DNA of 64,000 bases from NCBI GenBank assembly GCA_022606495.2, contig JAHDVE020006299.1, positions 1-64,000 of the forward strand, in the 5' to 3' direction. The stretch comes from Halesus radiatus. Lineage: Eukaryota; Arthropoda; Insecta; Trichoptera; Limnephilidae. This document shows positions 10,751 to 20,859 of this stretch, one piece after another. Made by a program: the position numbers and the translations under genes. The notes beneath the pieces are model-generated. The model searched no databases. It saw only the letters and a list, made by a program, of their open reading frames with translations, and was not told the origin of the DNA. Position 1 is the first letter of the stretch; every line of letters starts with the position of its first letter.

Positions 10751-11394
10751 GGAAGTTCTTGGAAGGATAATGGTATGAGGGATGGGTAGGAATCTGAGGG
10801 TTAGTGCATCCAGGAGTGATGCACGTACTAATGTATCAATCCATCCCTCCCACTGCGGTACACGGCTATAGGTCGAGAAAGTTCCGCTGGAGAGATCAAG
10901 GGGACTCCCTAATCGACCTCTCCCGATCTGGACCTGAAAAAACCTCACTGCATGAACCCGGAAACCCCTGCTAAGTCACCTACCGTAGTGGACCACTTAG
11001 GGTGACCTATGGCAGAGGTTTTGGTTATCCAATAAATGGTTTCCTAGTCGGCGGTACCCATATCCGCCTCCCAAATTGAATTGTCGCAATTTCCAATATT
11101 ATCTCGCAGCAAATTCACGAGACGTCACTGCTTTCGGGTGACTGCACTGATTGATCTAATGCCGACTCTGATAAGATAATTTCGGAAAACCGATAAATTA
11201 ATGACAATAAAGACATTTCCATTTACCGAATTATAGAGGATAATTTTATTTTAAATTACAGGAAACAATTAACTAATTCCACGGTGGGTCGATAATCTCC
11301 TGGTACCCACTCCTCTACATTTTCAAACAAGCATCAACGTGTCTCTTTATTTATATTTTTCGTTGCAATTTCGGTTGTACATTGTTCCAATTGG
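10751..11394. other. Unrecognised, higher GC than surroundings
   Basis: A 71-codon minus-strand ORF (10733-10948) lies here without any motif I recognise. The composition differs from neighbours, suggesting an inserted element. Confidence 0.3.
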
Positions 11395-11495
11395 GTTTCA
11401 ACACGCATACGCCTCAGCGATCTCATTTCTACTGCATTTACTCTGCTTTCACCTCTTCACTGCCAGTTTCATACTCACTGCCATCAAGATTTTTT
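11395..11495 (-). pseudogene. LINE family A degenerate fragment
   Basis: The block from CGCCTCAGCGATCTCATTTCTAC to CACTGCCA matches 18357-18435 (antisense to the EMRSLRRMCG and YGSEAWNW region of family A), with substitutions and indels. Confidence 0.65.
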
Positions 11496-11904
11496 TACAG
11501 TTATTCCAAACAGGAGTCCCTCGTGTCCATGGCAAGACTAAAAAGGGGAAAAGATCTGCGATAGTCCAAGTAAGATATTTGAGCGAGTCTATTTTAACAT
11601 ATCATAATGCTGGTAACATGGCATCTTTGCTGAGCATGACTGCAGATTACCAACGACCAAGCAACAGTTCACGTTAACAAGAATAAGGATATTTAGTCGA
11701 TCTGAACTGTTTTTTTTTTATTGTTAAATGATCTGCAGTCATTTTCAGGGACGATGACAAGTTACCGACATTATCGATAAAGGATTATTCGACTTGTCAT
11801 TCATTGTTCATGAGCAAGACTGCAGGTCGCTAACGAACAAACAGCAGTTCACGTCAACAAAAATAAGTATAGTTAGCGTTCTGCAGTCGTTCTTGGGAAC
11901 GATG

Positions 11905-11915
11905 ACAAGTTATTA
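11905..11915. repeat. 11-bp target-site duplication, left copy
   Basis: ACAAGTTATTA here is repeated exactly at 12305-12315, on either side of the element. Confidence 0.85.
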
Positions 11916-12304
11916 ATCATTGAAGAAGATAATATTAACATATCCCAAATGAACCACGAAACCGAAAAAACAACAGAAATTAAAAAGATTTCTGTCGCAT
12001 CTGGGACTCGAACCCAGGACCTCCAACTATCCCGGGTAACCGCTTAACCAACTTAACTAATGAGACCAGTTCAATTTACGCCATTTACACTGATATCATA
12101 CTTGAAGTTCAAGACTTGTTAATATTATCCTCCATTTTTATAAATCCCACATTATTGGCTGCTATCCTTATGATGAACTTTTTAATTTCTGTTGTTTTTT
12201 CGGTTTCGTGGTTCATTTGGGATGTGTTAATATTATCTTCTTCGATGATTAAATATTACAATGAGGTTAACAAACTACAATAAGTTAAAAAATGAAAATT
12301 GAAT
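11916..12304. mobile_element. 389-bp inverted-repeat element carrying a tRNA-like sequence
   Basis: TIRs of about 74 bp lie at 11914-11986 and 12178-12251 and differ at only a few positions. Outside the right TIR, about 50 bp of A-rich sequence reaches the right TSD copy. A tRNA-like sequence (11995-12067, minus) abuts the left TIR. There is no ORF, so mobilisation must be in trans. The 11-bp TSD and A-rich end suggest LINE-type insertion, while the TIRs resemble a MITE; the mixture is unusual. A second copy is at 57982-58542. Confidence 0.8.
11995..12067 (-). tRNA. tRNA-like sequence, not a functional tRNA
   Basis: On the minus strand a perfect Pol III B box GGTTCGAGTCC (12014-12004) sits in a T arm with a CCTGGG/CCCAG stem, and an A-box-like TTAGTTAAGTTGG lies upstream. 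The anticodon arm does not fold well. It belongs to the inverted-repeat element and resembles 58072-58144. Confidence 0.45.
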
Positions 12305-12539
12305 ACAAGTTATTAACATTATCGATAAATTCTTTATCGATGTTCTGTGCTAGTGGGCCAGGGCTTCAATTGGTTATCGATATATCATGGTTGCCAATTT
12401 TTAAAAGATAGTTTATTTATTTATTGTAGAATATACGCCCTATATGGGCTTTTACATATAAAGTTAGTTATCATAAACAGGTACAAAACACATCACAGTA
12501 GGTTCAAAGATAATATATCGAACAAATACAGGAATAACA

Positions 12540-13266
12540 TAGTGTAAGTACCATTCTAAGTAAAGTTTAGAGGCGAAAAATCAAAACATACCTCACATTC
12601 ACTATTACTTATACCCTAGACACATATATTAATAATTATACAGGTGTATGCAATAATCGTTCGTTTGTATTTGTATTCAGAGCAGTTGAAAATTTCTAGT
12701 ATATCTGAATATGTATTACCTACTGTGTGAAGTCGAGGTACCAATGAATATTTGAATGACTCAGTTCTGAAATTATTGTTACAGTTAAACAAAATTTTAG
12801 ATCGGGTAGTTCTAGTTGGAATATTAAATGTAATTAAGCTGATGATATCAGGGCTGTCTATAAAACCATTAACAATTTTGAAAATAAAAGTTAAATCAGA
12901 GACAATTCTTCTATCTGATGGTTTTAATAATTTTAGTTCTTTCATCAAGTGATTGTAATTTATAGTTTCAATAGGTAAACCGATAACTTAGAAATTTATG
13001 TTTAATTTTTTCAATGGAGTCGGAATGAATTTTATAGTGAGGGGACCATATAGAAGAATTAAAATCGACTTGACTACGAACTAAGGAAGAGTATAATAAT
13101 AATAGTATTGAAATATTCGTCAAGTCTCTGGCATTTCGAAGAATGAAGCTGAAAATTTATAAACCTTTGATAGTAATACAATTGATGTGAGTTATAAAAT
13201 TAAATTTAGAGTCGAAAACAATGCCAATATCATAAATTTCGTTGACAGACGAGAGAGAAATCTTAT
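12540..13266 (-). pseudogene. LINE ORF2 C-terminal half, downstream of the LTR insertion
   Basis: On the minus strand: IYDIGIVFDSKFNF, then SLVRSQVDFNSSIWSPHY, then after a frameshift RRIVSDLTFIFKIVNG and a final stop at 12616. These are the post-RT segments of a Jockey/CR1-group LINE. The RT part of the same copy is at 16961-17320, separated by the LTR retrotransposon. Removing that element and one TGAT joins the two halves in frame. Besides the insertion there is at least one frameshift near 12960. Confidence 0.85.
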
Positions 13267-13270
13267 TGAT
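13267..13270. repeat. 4-bp TSD (TGAT) of the LTR element, left copy
   Basis: TGAT at 13267-13270 is repeated at 16957-16960 just outside the two LTRs. Confidence 0.85.
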
Positions 13271-14107
13271 TGATACAAGCCATAAGTGCGGGAAACACCG
13301 ATTTATGCTAATCCCTAATACGGTACCCGAGGTCCGTCTACCTGAGGGTAATTTACAAACGCCCGGCTTTAAATCCCGGGAATTTCGCAGTCGCCAGAAA
13401 AAGGCAGTTAAGGGGATTAACGGCGAACTAATTAAAAGCCACCGAGCCACAGTTCGTAGTTCACGAAGGAACCCGAAGAATAGTTCGGATGTGATTAAAA
13501 AGGGGGACTTTGGCCGAAGCAAGATCAGTAGTGGACAGAGACGAGTCAGTAGAGACCGTCCGGCCAGTGGTCGTAGTCGAGACTCCCGTCTCCTACAAAG
13601 CAAGCAGGCCACTTGCATCCCCAGCCTGAGACGCTGCGGGAAAACTCGGCAGGAACCGCCGAACCCCAACGCCCACCGTTCGAGTGCAGTCGAGTGCCCT
13701 TCGCCTCCTGCCCTCCAGCGCCGTGATCCCATCAAGGCACATATCCACCACCGCAGGAATCACCACCGGACAGCAGTCGAGCGCCTCTGGCATCCTGCTG
13801 ATCATCCTCTTGAACCGTCTGAAACCGGTCGTCAAGTGAAAGCCGAAACGCGTGTCCGCCCAGCACCAAAACCTCCCCCTACCGGAAGTACCACCTGCTC
13901 TCCGAGGCTTTCAACACCAACATCGAGACGACTGGTAATCTTCCCACTGGACCGTGTGCAGATTACCCGTAAAAACAGTTCGTGTAATTAAGTGACACCC
14001 ACAATACCTACCAGTTAAGAATATATTTTACATTGTGAATTAATAAAATACTTGACACTCGACGAAGTTACCTGTTTCTACTGAACCCCAATGACCCCAT
14101 CATGTCA
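13271..14107 (+). repeat. 5' LTR
   Basis: Starts TGATACAAG and ends ATGTCA. It matches the 3' LTR except for two substitutions and one single-G indel (a GGG run against GGGG near 13640). AATAAA at 14042-14047 is a candidate poly(A) signal. A long frame stays open through most of the LTR (to about 13991). Confidence 0.95.
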
Positions 14108-14109
14108 AT

Positions 14110-14123
14110 TGGCGCCAACGTGG
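14110..14123 (+). promoter_or_regulatory. Primer-binding site, tRNA-Lys type
   Basis: TGGCGCCAACGTGG begins two bases after the 5' LTR. It matches the known complement of the 3' end of tRNA-Lys(CUU), TGGCGCCCAACGTGG, with one C missing. Confidence 0.8.
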
Positions 14124-14256
14124 ATTCATTTCGTGTTTGAAAAAACTGCCCTATGGGACAGATTTGAATTCGTACCCACACCCTGAGATCGGGTTCAGTA
14201 AATTCAAAAGTGCAGTGTAATTTCAGCCTCAAAATTTAAATTTCAGTGTCATAAAA

Positions 14257-16575
14257 ATGCCGCGTAAAAGTGAAAGTGACTCGAGCCGTACCGTTTACAA
14301 GAGCCGTAACAAACCCTCGGCCTCAGGTAAACAAAGCAGCCGACATACGGACCATGTCGCCCCCAAAAACCAGCGTTCTAGAGCGAGGAAAGATTACACG
14401 TCGCCTAAGCGCGTCTCGCCCAGAAGAAAAATAGACCGATATTTCGACGCGTGGTCTCCGCCGAGGACTAAAACCAGCCATCTCTGGCAGAGCTATTTCT
14501 CCAACAACAATAACGATGCTAAACCGCATGCCAGGTCTAGTCATAGTTCAAGCCGTCGCTCACCTTCAAAATTGAAGCATATCTCTGACTATAACTACGA
14601 TTCTAAGTCATATATCAGACCTAGTTATCGTTCACGCCGCCGCTCACCGTCAAGCACAAGCCAACGCTCCAGCAGGGATGATGATAAATGGAGGTCGCCA
14701 GCACGCGAGGATTATACGTCGGGAGAGAAGGAATATTACGGATCGCCTTCAAGAGAGCGATCATATTACCGTGAGTACAATGAGCCACGATATGGACGCG
14801 AGGATTATTCGTCAAGAAAGAAAGAATATTATGGATCTCCTTCAATAGAGCGTTCATATTATCGCGAGTATGAGGATGGAGATTATCGAGAACCATCTGA
14901 GAGGGACGATCATCGCTCGCGCTATTACGATGAACCACGATATGGACGCGAGGATTATTCATCAAAAGAGAAGGAACATTATAGATCTCCTTCAAGAGAG
15001 AGATCATATTATCGTGAGTATGAAGACGGAGATTATCGAGAACCATCTGACAGGGGCGATCATCGCTCGCGCTATTACGATGAACCCCGATATGGACGCG
15101 AGGATTATTCATCAAGAGAGAAGGAGCATTATAGATCTCCTTCAAGAGAGAGATCGTATTATCGCGAGTGTGATGATGGAGATAATCGAGACGATCATCG
15201 CTCGTGCTATTACGAGGAACCCCGATACGAAGAAGCGAACTCACCATCACGCCTGAACGATTATAATTACAGGCCGTTTCAAGGTTCGGCTGAAAACCTT
15301 GTGGCGCCCTCATCAAGCGAAGATATCAGACCACCACTAACAGCGGAATTCGCGAGACAAGATATTGACGATTGGAAAATATTTTCAAATAAGTGCGAGA
15401 TATATTTCGAAACATGGAAAGTTCCAGAAGGCGAGAAGTGTGACATAGCGATAAGTCAATTTCGTGGCGTGAATTTAGCATTTTCTATGGCGTGGGGTCA
15501 AATAATCGAAAGCAAAGGACCACTTGATTGGGAAAGGTTCCGGGAGATAGTTAATTGGTGGTGCAATTTTCCGTTAGAAAAATTTCTGCATACCGCAGAG
15601 GCAACACCACAAATCATCGAAGAAGAAGAAACTGCCTCACCGCCTTGTCAACTGGAGATAAACACGGCGGCGGAGACAGCCAATAACGAGGACTCTGCCA
15701 TATTTCCTAATGTTGGCGCTTCACCGGAGTTAGATTCACCTATCCAAAGTGAATTATCAGAAATAGAGCCTCAATCAACTTCGCCTGTAGCGACGCCGGC
15801 CCATGACGTCATTGAAAACAAATACGCAGAAGATGCGTCCCCTATGGAAGTGAGACCTACCGAGGTATACCAAATAGTACACTCGGCAGAAGTGAAAATG
15901 GCTGATGTACCGCAAACAATAATACCTAGCAGCATCATAATGGAAACAAGCGACAAACAGCAGACGGAGATATTGCCGATCGAATCCTGCAAATCAGAGA
16001 AATTGGAAATCCGACAGTACACAACACCAAGTTCCAGCGAGGAACTCTATAAATATATCAAGAAGCCGGGGTGGAAATTAAAAGCAGCGCTGTTTCACCG
16101 CAAGAAACCGGGGTGGATTGATACAAGCCATAAGTGCGGGAAACACCGATTTATGCTAATCCCTAATACGGTACCCGAGGTCCGTCTACCTGAGGGTAAT
16201 TTACAAACGCCCGGCTTTAAATCCCGGGAATTTCGCAGTCGCCAGAAAAAGGCAGTTACGGGGATTAACGGCGAACTAATTAAAAGCCACCGAGCCACAG
16301 TTCGTAGTTCACGAAGGAACCCGAAGAATAGTTCGGATGTGATTAAAAAGGGGGACTTTGGCCGAAGCAAGATCAGTAGTGGACAGAGACGAGTCAGTAG
16401 AGACCGTCCGGCCAGTGGTCGTAGTCGAGACTCCCGTCTCCTACAAAGCAAGCAGGCCACTTGCATCCCCAGCCTGAGACGCTGCGGGGAAAACTCGGCA
16501 GGAACCGCCGAACCCCAACGCCCACCGTTCGAGTGCAGTCGAGTGCCCTTCGCCTCCTGCCCTCCAGCGCCGTGA
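14257..16575 (+). CDS. Gag-like protein with Arg/Ser/Tyr-rich tandem repeats
   Basis: One open frame of 772 codons. Residues 1-150 are basic and rich in RS and SS. Residues about 151-326 hold tandem repeats of about 50 residues, each with GREDYSS, KEYY or KEHY, SPSRERSYYRE and RYYDEPRY; the first is shortened and the last degenerate. Residues about 357-440 resemble a retrotransposon gag domain (DDWKIFSNKCEIYFETW, then GPLDWERFREIV). Residues about 440-620 are acidic and Pro/Thr-rich. No CCHC zinc knuckle is seen. There is no stop before the 3' LTR (16119), so about 150 C-terminal residues are LTR-encoded. Gag would form the particle packaging the element RNA. The first ATG after the primer site was chosen as the start. 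Confidence 0.8.
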   Translation: MPRKSESDSSRTVYKSRNKPSASGKQSSRHTDHVAPKNQRSRARKDYTSPKRVSPRRKIDRYFDAWSPPRTKTSHLWQSYFSNNNNDAKPHARSSHSSSRRSPSKLKHISDYNYDSKSYIRPSYRSRRRSPSSTSQRSSRDDDKWRSPAREDYTSGEKEYYGSPSRERSYYREYNEPRYGREDYSSRKKEYYGSPSIERSYYREYEDGDYREPSERDDHRSRYYDEPRYGREDYSSKEKEHYRSPSRERSYYREYEDGDYREPSDRGDHRSRYYDEPRYGREDYSSREKEHYRSPSRERSYYRECDDGDNRDDHRSCYYEEPRYEEANSPSRLNDYNYRPFQGSAENLVAPSSSEDIRPPLTAEFARQDIDDWKIFSNKCEIYFETWKVPEGEKCDIAISQFRGVNLAFSMAWGQIIESKGPLDWERFREIVNWWCNFPLEKFLHTAEATPQIIEEEETASPPCQLEINTAAETANNEDSAIFPNVGASPELDSPIQSELSEIEPQSTSPVATPAHDVIENKYAEDASPMEVRPTEVYQIVHSAEVKMADVPQTIIPSSIIMETSDKQQTEILPIESCKSEKLEIRQYTTPSSSEELYKYIKKPGWKLKAALFHRKKPGWIDTSHKCGKHRFMLIPNTVPEVRLPEGNLQTPGFKSREFRSRQKKAVTGINGELIKSHRATVRSSRRNPKNSSDVIKKGDFGRSKISSGQRRVSRDRPASGRSRDSRLLQSKQATCIPSLRRCGENSAGTAEPQRPPFECSRVPFASCPPAP
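16105..16118 (+). promoter_or_regulatory. Candidate polypurine tract
   Basis: AAACCGGGGTGGAT just before the 3' LTR is purine-rich with CC and T interruptions. Its position fits the plus-strand primer of an LTR element. Confidence 0.5.
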
Positions 16576-16956
16576 TCCCATCAAGGCACATATCCACCAC
16601 CGCAGGAATCACCACCGGACAGCAGTCGAGCGCCTCTGGCATCCTGCTGATCATCCTCTTGAACCGTCTGAAACCGGTCGTCAAGTGAAAGCCGAAACGC
16701 GTGTCCGCCCAGCACCAAAACCTCCCCCTACCGGAAGTACCACCTGCTCTCTGAGGCTTTCAACACCAACATCGAGACGACTGGTAATCTTCCCACTGGA
16801 CCGTGTGCAGATTACCCGTAAAAACAGTTCGTGTAATTAAGTGACACCCACAATACCTACCAGTTAAGAATATATTTTACATTGTGAATTAATAAAATAC
16901 TTGACACTCGACGAAGTTACCTGTTTCTACTGAACCCCAATGACCCCATCATGTCA
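16119..16956 (+). repeat. 3' LTR
   Basis: Partner of 13271-14107. The extra G shifts the frame relative to the 5' LTR, which is why the gag frame ends at 16575 here. Confidence 0.95.
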
Positions 16957-16960
16957 TGAT

Positions 16961-17320
16961 TTTATATTGAAAATTGAGAGGGTGATTCATTCTAAAAAAA
17001 TTGATCGTATGACATTTAATAATGTTTGAAAGAAGTTTATTAAGTTCACACCAATCTTGTAATTTATTTAAATTTAATTGAATCAGAAAACAGTCTTCAA
17101 TAGTTTTTATTAATTCGAAGAGTTTTAGATCGTCGGCGAAGAGCAGCACAATAACATTGTTTTCAAATACAGTTATAATATCATTAATAAACAGTAAAAA
17201 AGTATTGGGCCTAAATGTGAACCTTGCGGTACACCACTTGTTGCCACTAATTTATATGACAGGTTAGAATAGTTGCGATAACTACCTTTAAAAATTTTGA
17301 ACCATTTGATGAGATTTAAA
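16961..17320 (-). pseudogene. LINE reverse-transcriptase core, upstream of the LTR insertion
   Basis: On the minus strand: SGVPQGSHLGPILF, then after a one-base deletion in a T run LFINDI, then FADDLKLF, LQDWCELN and KCHTINFFR. These are RT motifs including the catalytic F-A-D-D. The copy is 5'-truncated near 17320. It belongs to the same LINE as 12540-13266. Confidence 0.85.
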
Positions 17321-17950
17321 TTGATTCATTTACTTACGCCCTAATTAATCTTTGCGCACTCATAATTAATTTTTTTCATAAATGTTAATAAAAATATAAC
17401 AAGGAAATGTACATAAAATATAAAAAAATATGCACGTAACCAATGACATGGAAAAATTATAAAATAATTGGAAGCAAAGAAGATGTTAGTTAGTCAGATG
17501 ACAATATTTAAATGATAAATTTAATCTTCAACATTAAATTCAGAGTATTTTTTAACAATAACTTTATGAACGAGCAAGTTGGAATAAATAATTAATCTAA
17601 TTAACACGCTAACAATTAAATAAGTTCGAAGCAGAGCTAAGCAATTTATTCAATCAGACCAGTTGCCGAACTGCTGAACTTGCCGAAATAAATTTGATTA
17701 AGATATGTTTGGATTTCGTTATTGATGCGTTGAATATGTCGAAAATATATTTATAATGATTACATAAATTCTGTATACGGAGAACGAGAGTGTAAAATTA
17801 CTGTGATACCGTGTTGGAGTTGTCACAAAAATAAGTTAAATAATGTCAATAGTCCAGTGCTGTTAACCATTCAATTTATAATTTTATAAAAACAAGAAAA
17901 TATTGATAATTAACGGTAAATCAGTTAACTCCGAGCCATAAATAGCTTCT
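17321..17950. other. AT-rich sequence, no gene seen
   Basis: Nothing recognisable. Confidence 0.4.
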
Positions 17951-17952
17951 TC

Positions 17953-18501
17953 CTAACTAACTAACTAACTAACTAACCATCACGCCGTTTCCCCGCAGGG
18001 GTAGGCAGAGAGGACGGACCGCCAAACAACTCGATCTTGGCATACACTTCTTGCATCATTCACATTCATTCAACTTCTCATACATTCTCTTCGGTTATTC
18101 CGACTTCTGACATGGCCCGACTCAAGTATTTGATTCACTTGATCGTGCCATGTCTTCCTCGGTCGTCCCCGGCTTCTTCTTCCATTCACATTCGCGTCAT
18201 ATATTCTCCTTACACTCCTTTCTTCGTTCATTCGCTCCACGTGCCCAAACCATCTAAGCGTCCCTTTCTTAATCTTGCTCACTACGCTTACATCAGCCTT
18301 GCATTCTTTACGAATCTCAACATTTTTCACTCGAACATACATGGTTTTACCACACATTCGTCTCAGAGATCTCATTTCTACAGCAGTCAGTCTACTTTCA
18401 TCCTTCCTCTGCCAGTTCCATGCCTCACTGCCATACATCAAGGTTGGTATCAGCACTCCATTGTGGACTGCTAGCTTCGCTTCCTTGAACAACTCGCTAG
18501 C
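17953..18501 (-). pseudogene. LINE family A, C-terminal part with (TTAG)n tail
   Basis: The minus frame 18492-18070 reads AVHNGVLIPTLMYGSEAW, EMRSLRRMCG, LRWFGHVERM, GRPRKTW and NNRREC, the post-RT region of an RTE-like LINE. The 3' tail is (TTAG)n (17953-17977, seen as CTAA). Five other partial copies occur: 28705-29750, 49303-49600, 52438-52612, 53336-53510 and 11395-11495. 5'-truncated and dead; the clade is not certain. Confidence 0.85.
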
Positions 18502-18880
18502 AAAGCTGATTATGGTTATCTCCTTTAGTCATTGTTTCTTGTTCACTTTACGATCTTATCAAGTGTTTCCTTCTCACCACTTCTCGACTACTTCCGCGCT
18601 TCCAGGAGCGCTATTCTGGTTCTTTTTAAGGAAGATTCCTTATCCTTTTGCTAAGGCTTAAAAACGTCTTGCTTAACGACGGTTATTGTTCTCTCAGGTG
18701 ACAGCTGTCAGCTGTCATTAAGCGAATGACATTAATTAAAAAATTCAATATTTGCATAGTTTTAACAAGAGAAAAACTCAATATTAAGTAAGTTACCAAT
18801 TACAATATTATTTACTCTGAACATAATTAGTTAGTAAACATCATTAATCATTATGCAGATGTTGACATTTTCGACAATTC
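18502..18880. other. No gene seen
   Basis: Contains a GACAGCTGTCAGCTGTCATT palindromic stretch near 18700; a related one is near 57930-57945. Confidence 0.4.
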
Positions 18881-19554
18881 ACGGCAGGCACGGTACAAAG
18901 GGAGTTGTTACGGCCGGCCGAGTCAGGATTCACTCGTTCCGAACTCACACTCAAGGAACGGCAAAGGTTTTGGATTGGAGTCAGAAACGAAAGGCGTCCC
19001 TATTTGATAGTGAAATATGAACGATTTTTGCTTCCGGAACGGTGGACCCATGCGAACCGAAAGAAACTAAGACAGAGTCCGAGGAATCGAGTCCGTGTGG
19101 CTAACTCGGAATTGGAATAGAGTTCGTAAAATAAGTGGAATAACCCACCTCTTCGGTCGAAATAGATTAATCACTACGGAAAATCTCACTTTTAGAACAA
19201 GTGACAAAAAATGTCATTACTATCTAGTGAGGTAGGTACCTTTTCGAAAAACGTAATTCTTCGTTAAAATGCTTATTTATGCTATTTAAAATAAAACAAA
19301 AATGCATTATAATATAATGTAATTGTTTTTAAAAGTTTTGGAACAAGACCTTGTGTTACTTGAAGATATTTCATCATGGGAACATAGGATCTTTTTACTA
19401 TGTCTCACCGGAATTCCGCAGTTAATCAAGAAATCTGTAAGGAAAAAGATAAGAAATATTCTATCATTTTATGAATATCTTTATTCAGCTTGGAGATGCG
19501 TATTAAGAAAAGTCTACAGTATAATAAAATCTACAGAATCTAAAATCTAGACAG
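18881..19554. other. Unrecognised sequence with short ORFs
   Basis: Plus-strand ORFs of 71 codons (18905-19120) and 75 codons (19323-19550) are open, but I recognise no domain. The first lies in GC-richer sequence than its surroundings. Confidence 0.3.
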
Positions 19555-19810
19555 CGATACCGCCTTTAACTCGACTTGAATCGAGCTAGTCAAGTGAATC
19601 GTTCATTTCGTTATTTCAATGGATCTTCCCAATGGCGCCACTACTGACAAATTTTAAACAGGTGTTAATTCTAATATTGTAATTCAGGACAGGTAGCGGA
19701 TGTTCAAATTACGGAATGTTTTGGTGACCCTACAAGGGCACTGAAGAATTTTACTGTCAGTAATCGAATACTGGAAATAAAACGGATGTACGCTAAAACT
19801 CCCGAGGAAA
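19555..19810. repeat. Dispersed repeat, direct partner at 29752-29980
   Basis: Both copies start GCCTYTAACTCGACTTGAAT and share CAATGGATCTTCCCAA, GGCGCCACTACTGACA and GGGCACTGAAGAATTTTACT. The copy at 29752 begins exactly where a LINE ends. Family unknown. Confidence 0.75.
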
Positions 19811-19936
19811 TATAAACGGTAATGAATTCAACATTAAATTTTCGTAGCTTTATAAATGTGAATTGCACCGTATAAAATAAAATATTCTTTCTATTTTTTC
19901 CTCGTCTATTAAATATTTGCGGTCGAGAGAAAAATA

Positions 19937-19970
19937 AATATATCAGATACCATCTCTGGTTATCTGATAT
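19937..19970. other. 12-bp stem-loop
   Basis: ATATCAGATACC and GGTTATCTGATAT pair around CATCTCT. Function unknown. Confidence 0.5.
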
Positions 19971-20103
19971 ATTTTATGCATGCTCCTTCCAACTTGTATC
20001 TTCCATATTTATTAAATTTTCCAGTATGCGTAAATAATGGTTTTTGTTTTTTTTTTTGTTATCTAGTTTTTTTTTTTTTTTTGGCACACAGATATGAAAT
20101 TTA

Positions 20104-20638
20104 ACTGGGAGCGGAAGGGGGAGCGGGAGGAGGAGCGGAAGCGGGAAGCGGAAGGGTAGGCGGAAGGGGTGGTGGAAAGAGGAGCGGAAGGGGAGGCGGA
20201 AGGGTAGGCGGAAGGGGTAGCAGAAGGGGCGGCGGAAGGGGCGGCGGAAGGGATGGCGGAAGCGATGGCGGAAGGGATGGGGGAAGGGGAGGGGGAGGGG
20301 GATGGGGAAGGGAAGGGTGGGTGTAAGGGTAAAGGTGGGGGAATCGGAATGGTGGGAGGGTAGGGGAGGGATTCGATACCGGGAAGGGTAGGGGAAGGGA
20401 AGGGGTAAGGAAAGGAAGGGGTGGGGAAAAGAGGGGGAGGCGTACGGGAAATTGAAGGGGTATGGAAAAGGGTTGGGGAAGGGAAAAGGTGGGGTGGGGA
20501 AGGGAAGGGGTAGGTAATGGAGAAGGGAATGGAAAGGGGGTGGAAAGGAGAGGGGTTGGAAAAGAGAGAGAAAAGAAGAGAGGGGTAAGGAGATGTGGAA
20601 GGGGCGGTAAAAGGGGAGAGGGGCAAGGGGATGACGAA
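20104..20638. repeat. Long polypurine tract of GGAAGGGG-like units
   Basis: For over 500 bp the plus strand is almost all G and A with scattered C and T. It is built from irregular units such as GGCGGAAGGG and GGGGAAGGG. G-quadruplex or triplex formation is plausible but untested. The 201-codon minus ORF over it is a low-complexity artefact. Confidence 0.9.
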
Positions 20639-20758
20639 AAATAACACCACTTTTCCTAAAAAATGCAAAATTTACTGAAAAATAACACCACTTTTCCTAA
20701 AAAATGCAAAATTTACTGAAAAATAACACCGCTTTTCCTAAAGAATACAAAATTTACT
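20636..20758. repeat. 41-bp tandem repeat, 3 copies
   Basis: Units at 20636, 20677 and 20718, each starting GAAAAATAACACC and ending AAAATTTACT. The third has three substitutions. Confidence 0.9.
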
Positions 20759-20859
20759 AAAAAAATATACAAAATTTTCAGGTTTCTACTAATTAACACT
20801 GGGTGAAAACTGCACTTAATAACTACTAAAACTTACGAGACAAGATTAGGCGGTAAGCC

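Larger units (their letters stand above)
11625..12350. repeat. Local tandem duplication, second copy split by an insertion
   Basis: Copy 1 (about 11627-11790) and copy 2 (about 11808-11915 plus 12305-12350) share the blocks ACTGCAG, CAGTTCACGT, CTGCAGTC, ACGATGACAAGTTA and ACATTATCGATAAA. Copy 2 is interrupted by the 389-bp element at 11916-12304; copy 1 is uninterrupted and preserves the empty site. Confidence 0.85.
13271..16956 (+). mobile_element. Gag-only LTR retrotransposon, 3.7 kb
   Basis: Two LTRs of 837 and 838 bp (TG...CA ends) enclose about 2.0 kb containing a primer-binding site and one long ORF. There are no protease, reverse transcriptase, RNase H or integrase motifs in any frame, and no room for them, so the element must borrow enzymes. 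The 4-bp TSD and tRNA-Lys-type primer site fit the Ty3/gypsy group. It sits inside a LINE (12540-17320). Confidence 0.9.

Noticed and set aside
13157..13735. 192-codon minus ORF across the LTR border
   Set aside because: It joins LINE sequence to antisense LTR and is a chance fusion.
14621..15316. 231-codon minus ORF opposite Gag
   Set aside because: It is a shadow of the repeat-rich Gag frame; repeats keep it open.
17953..17977. (CTAA)n/(TTAG)n run as insect telomeric repeat
   Set aside because: Insect telomeres use TTAGG; here the unit is 4 bp and always sits at the 3' end of LINE family A.
18905..19120. 71-codon ORF as a host exon
   Set aside because: No recognisable domain, no splice context that I could support.
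20063..20668. 201-codon Pro/Ser-rich minus-strand ORF
   Set aside because: It is the complement of a low-complexity purine tract and shows no domain.
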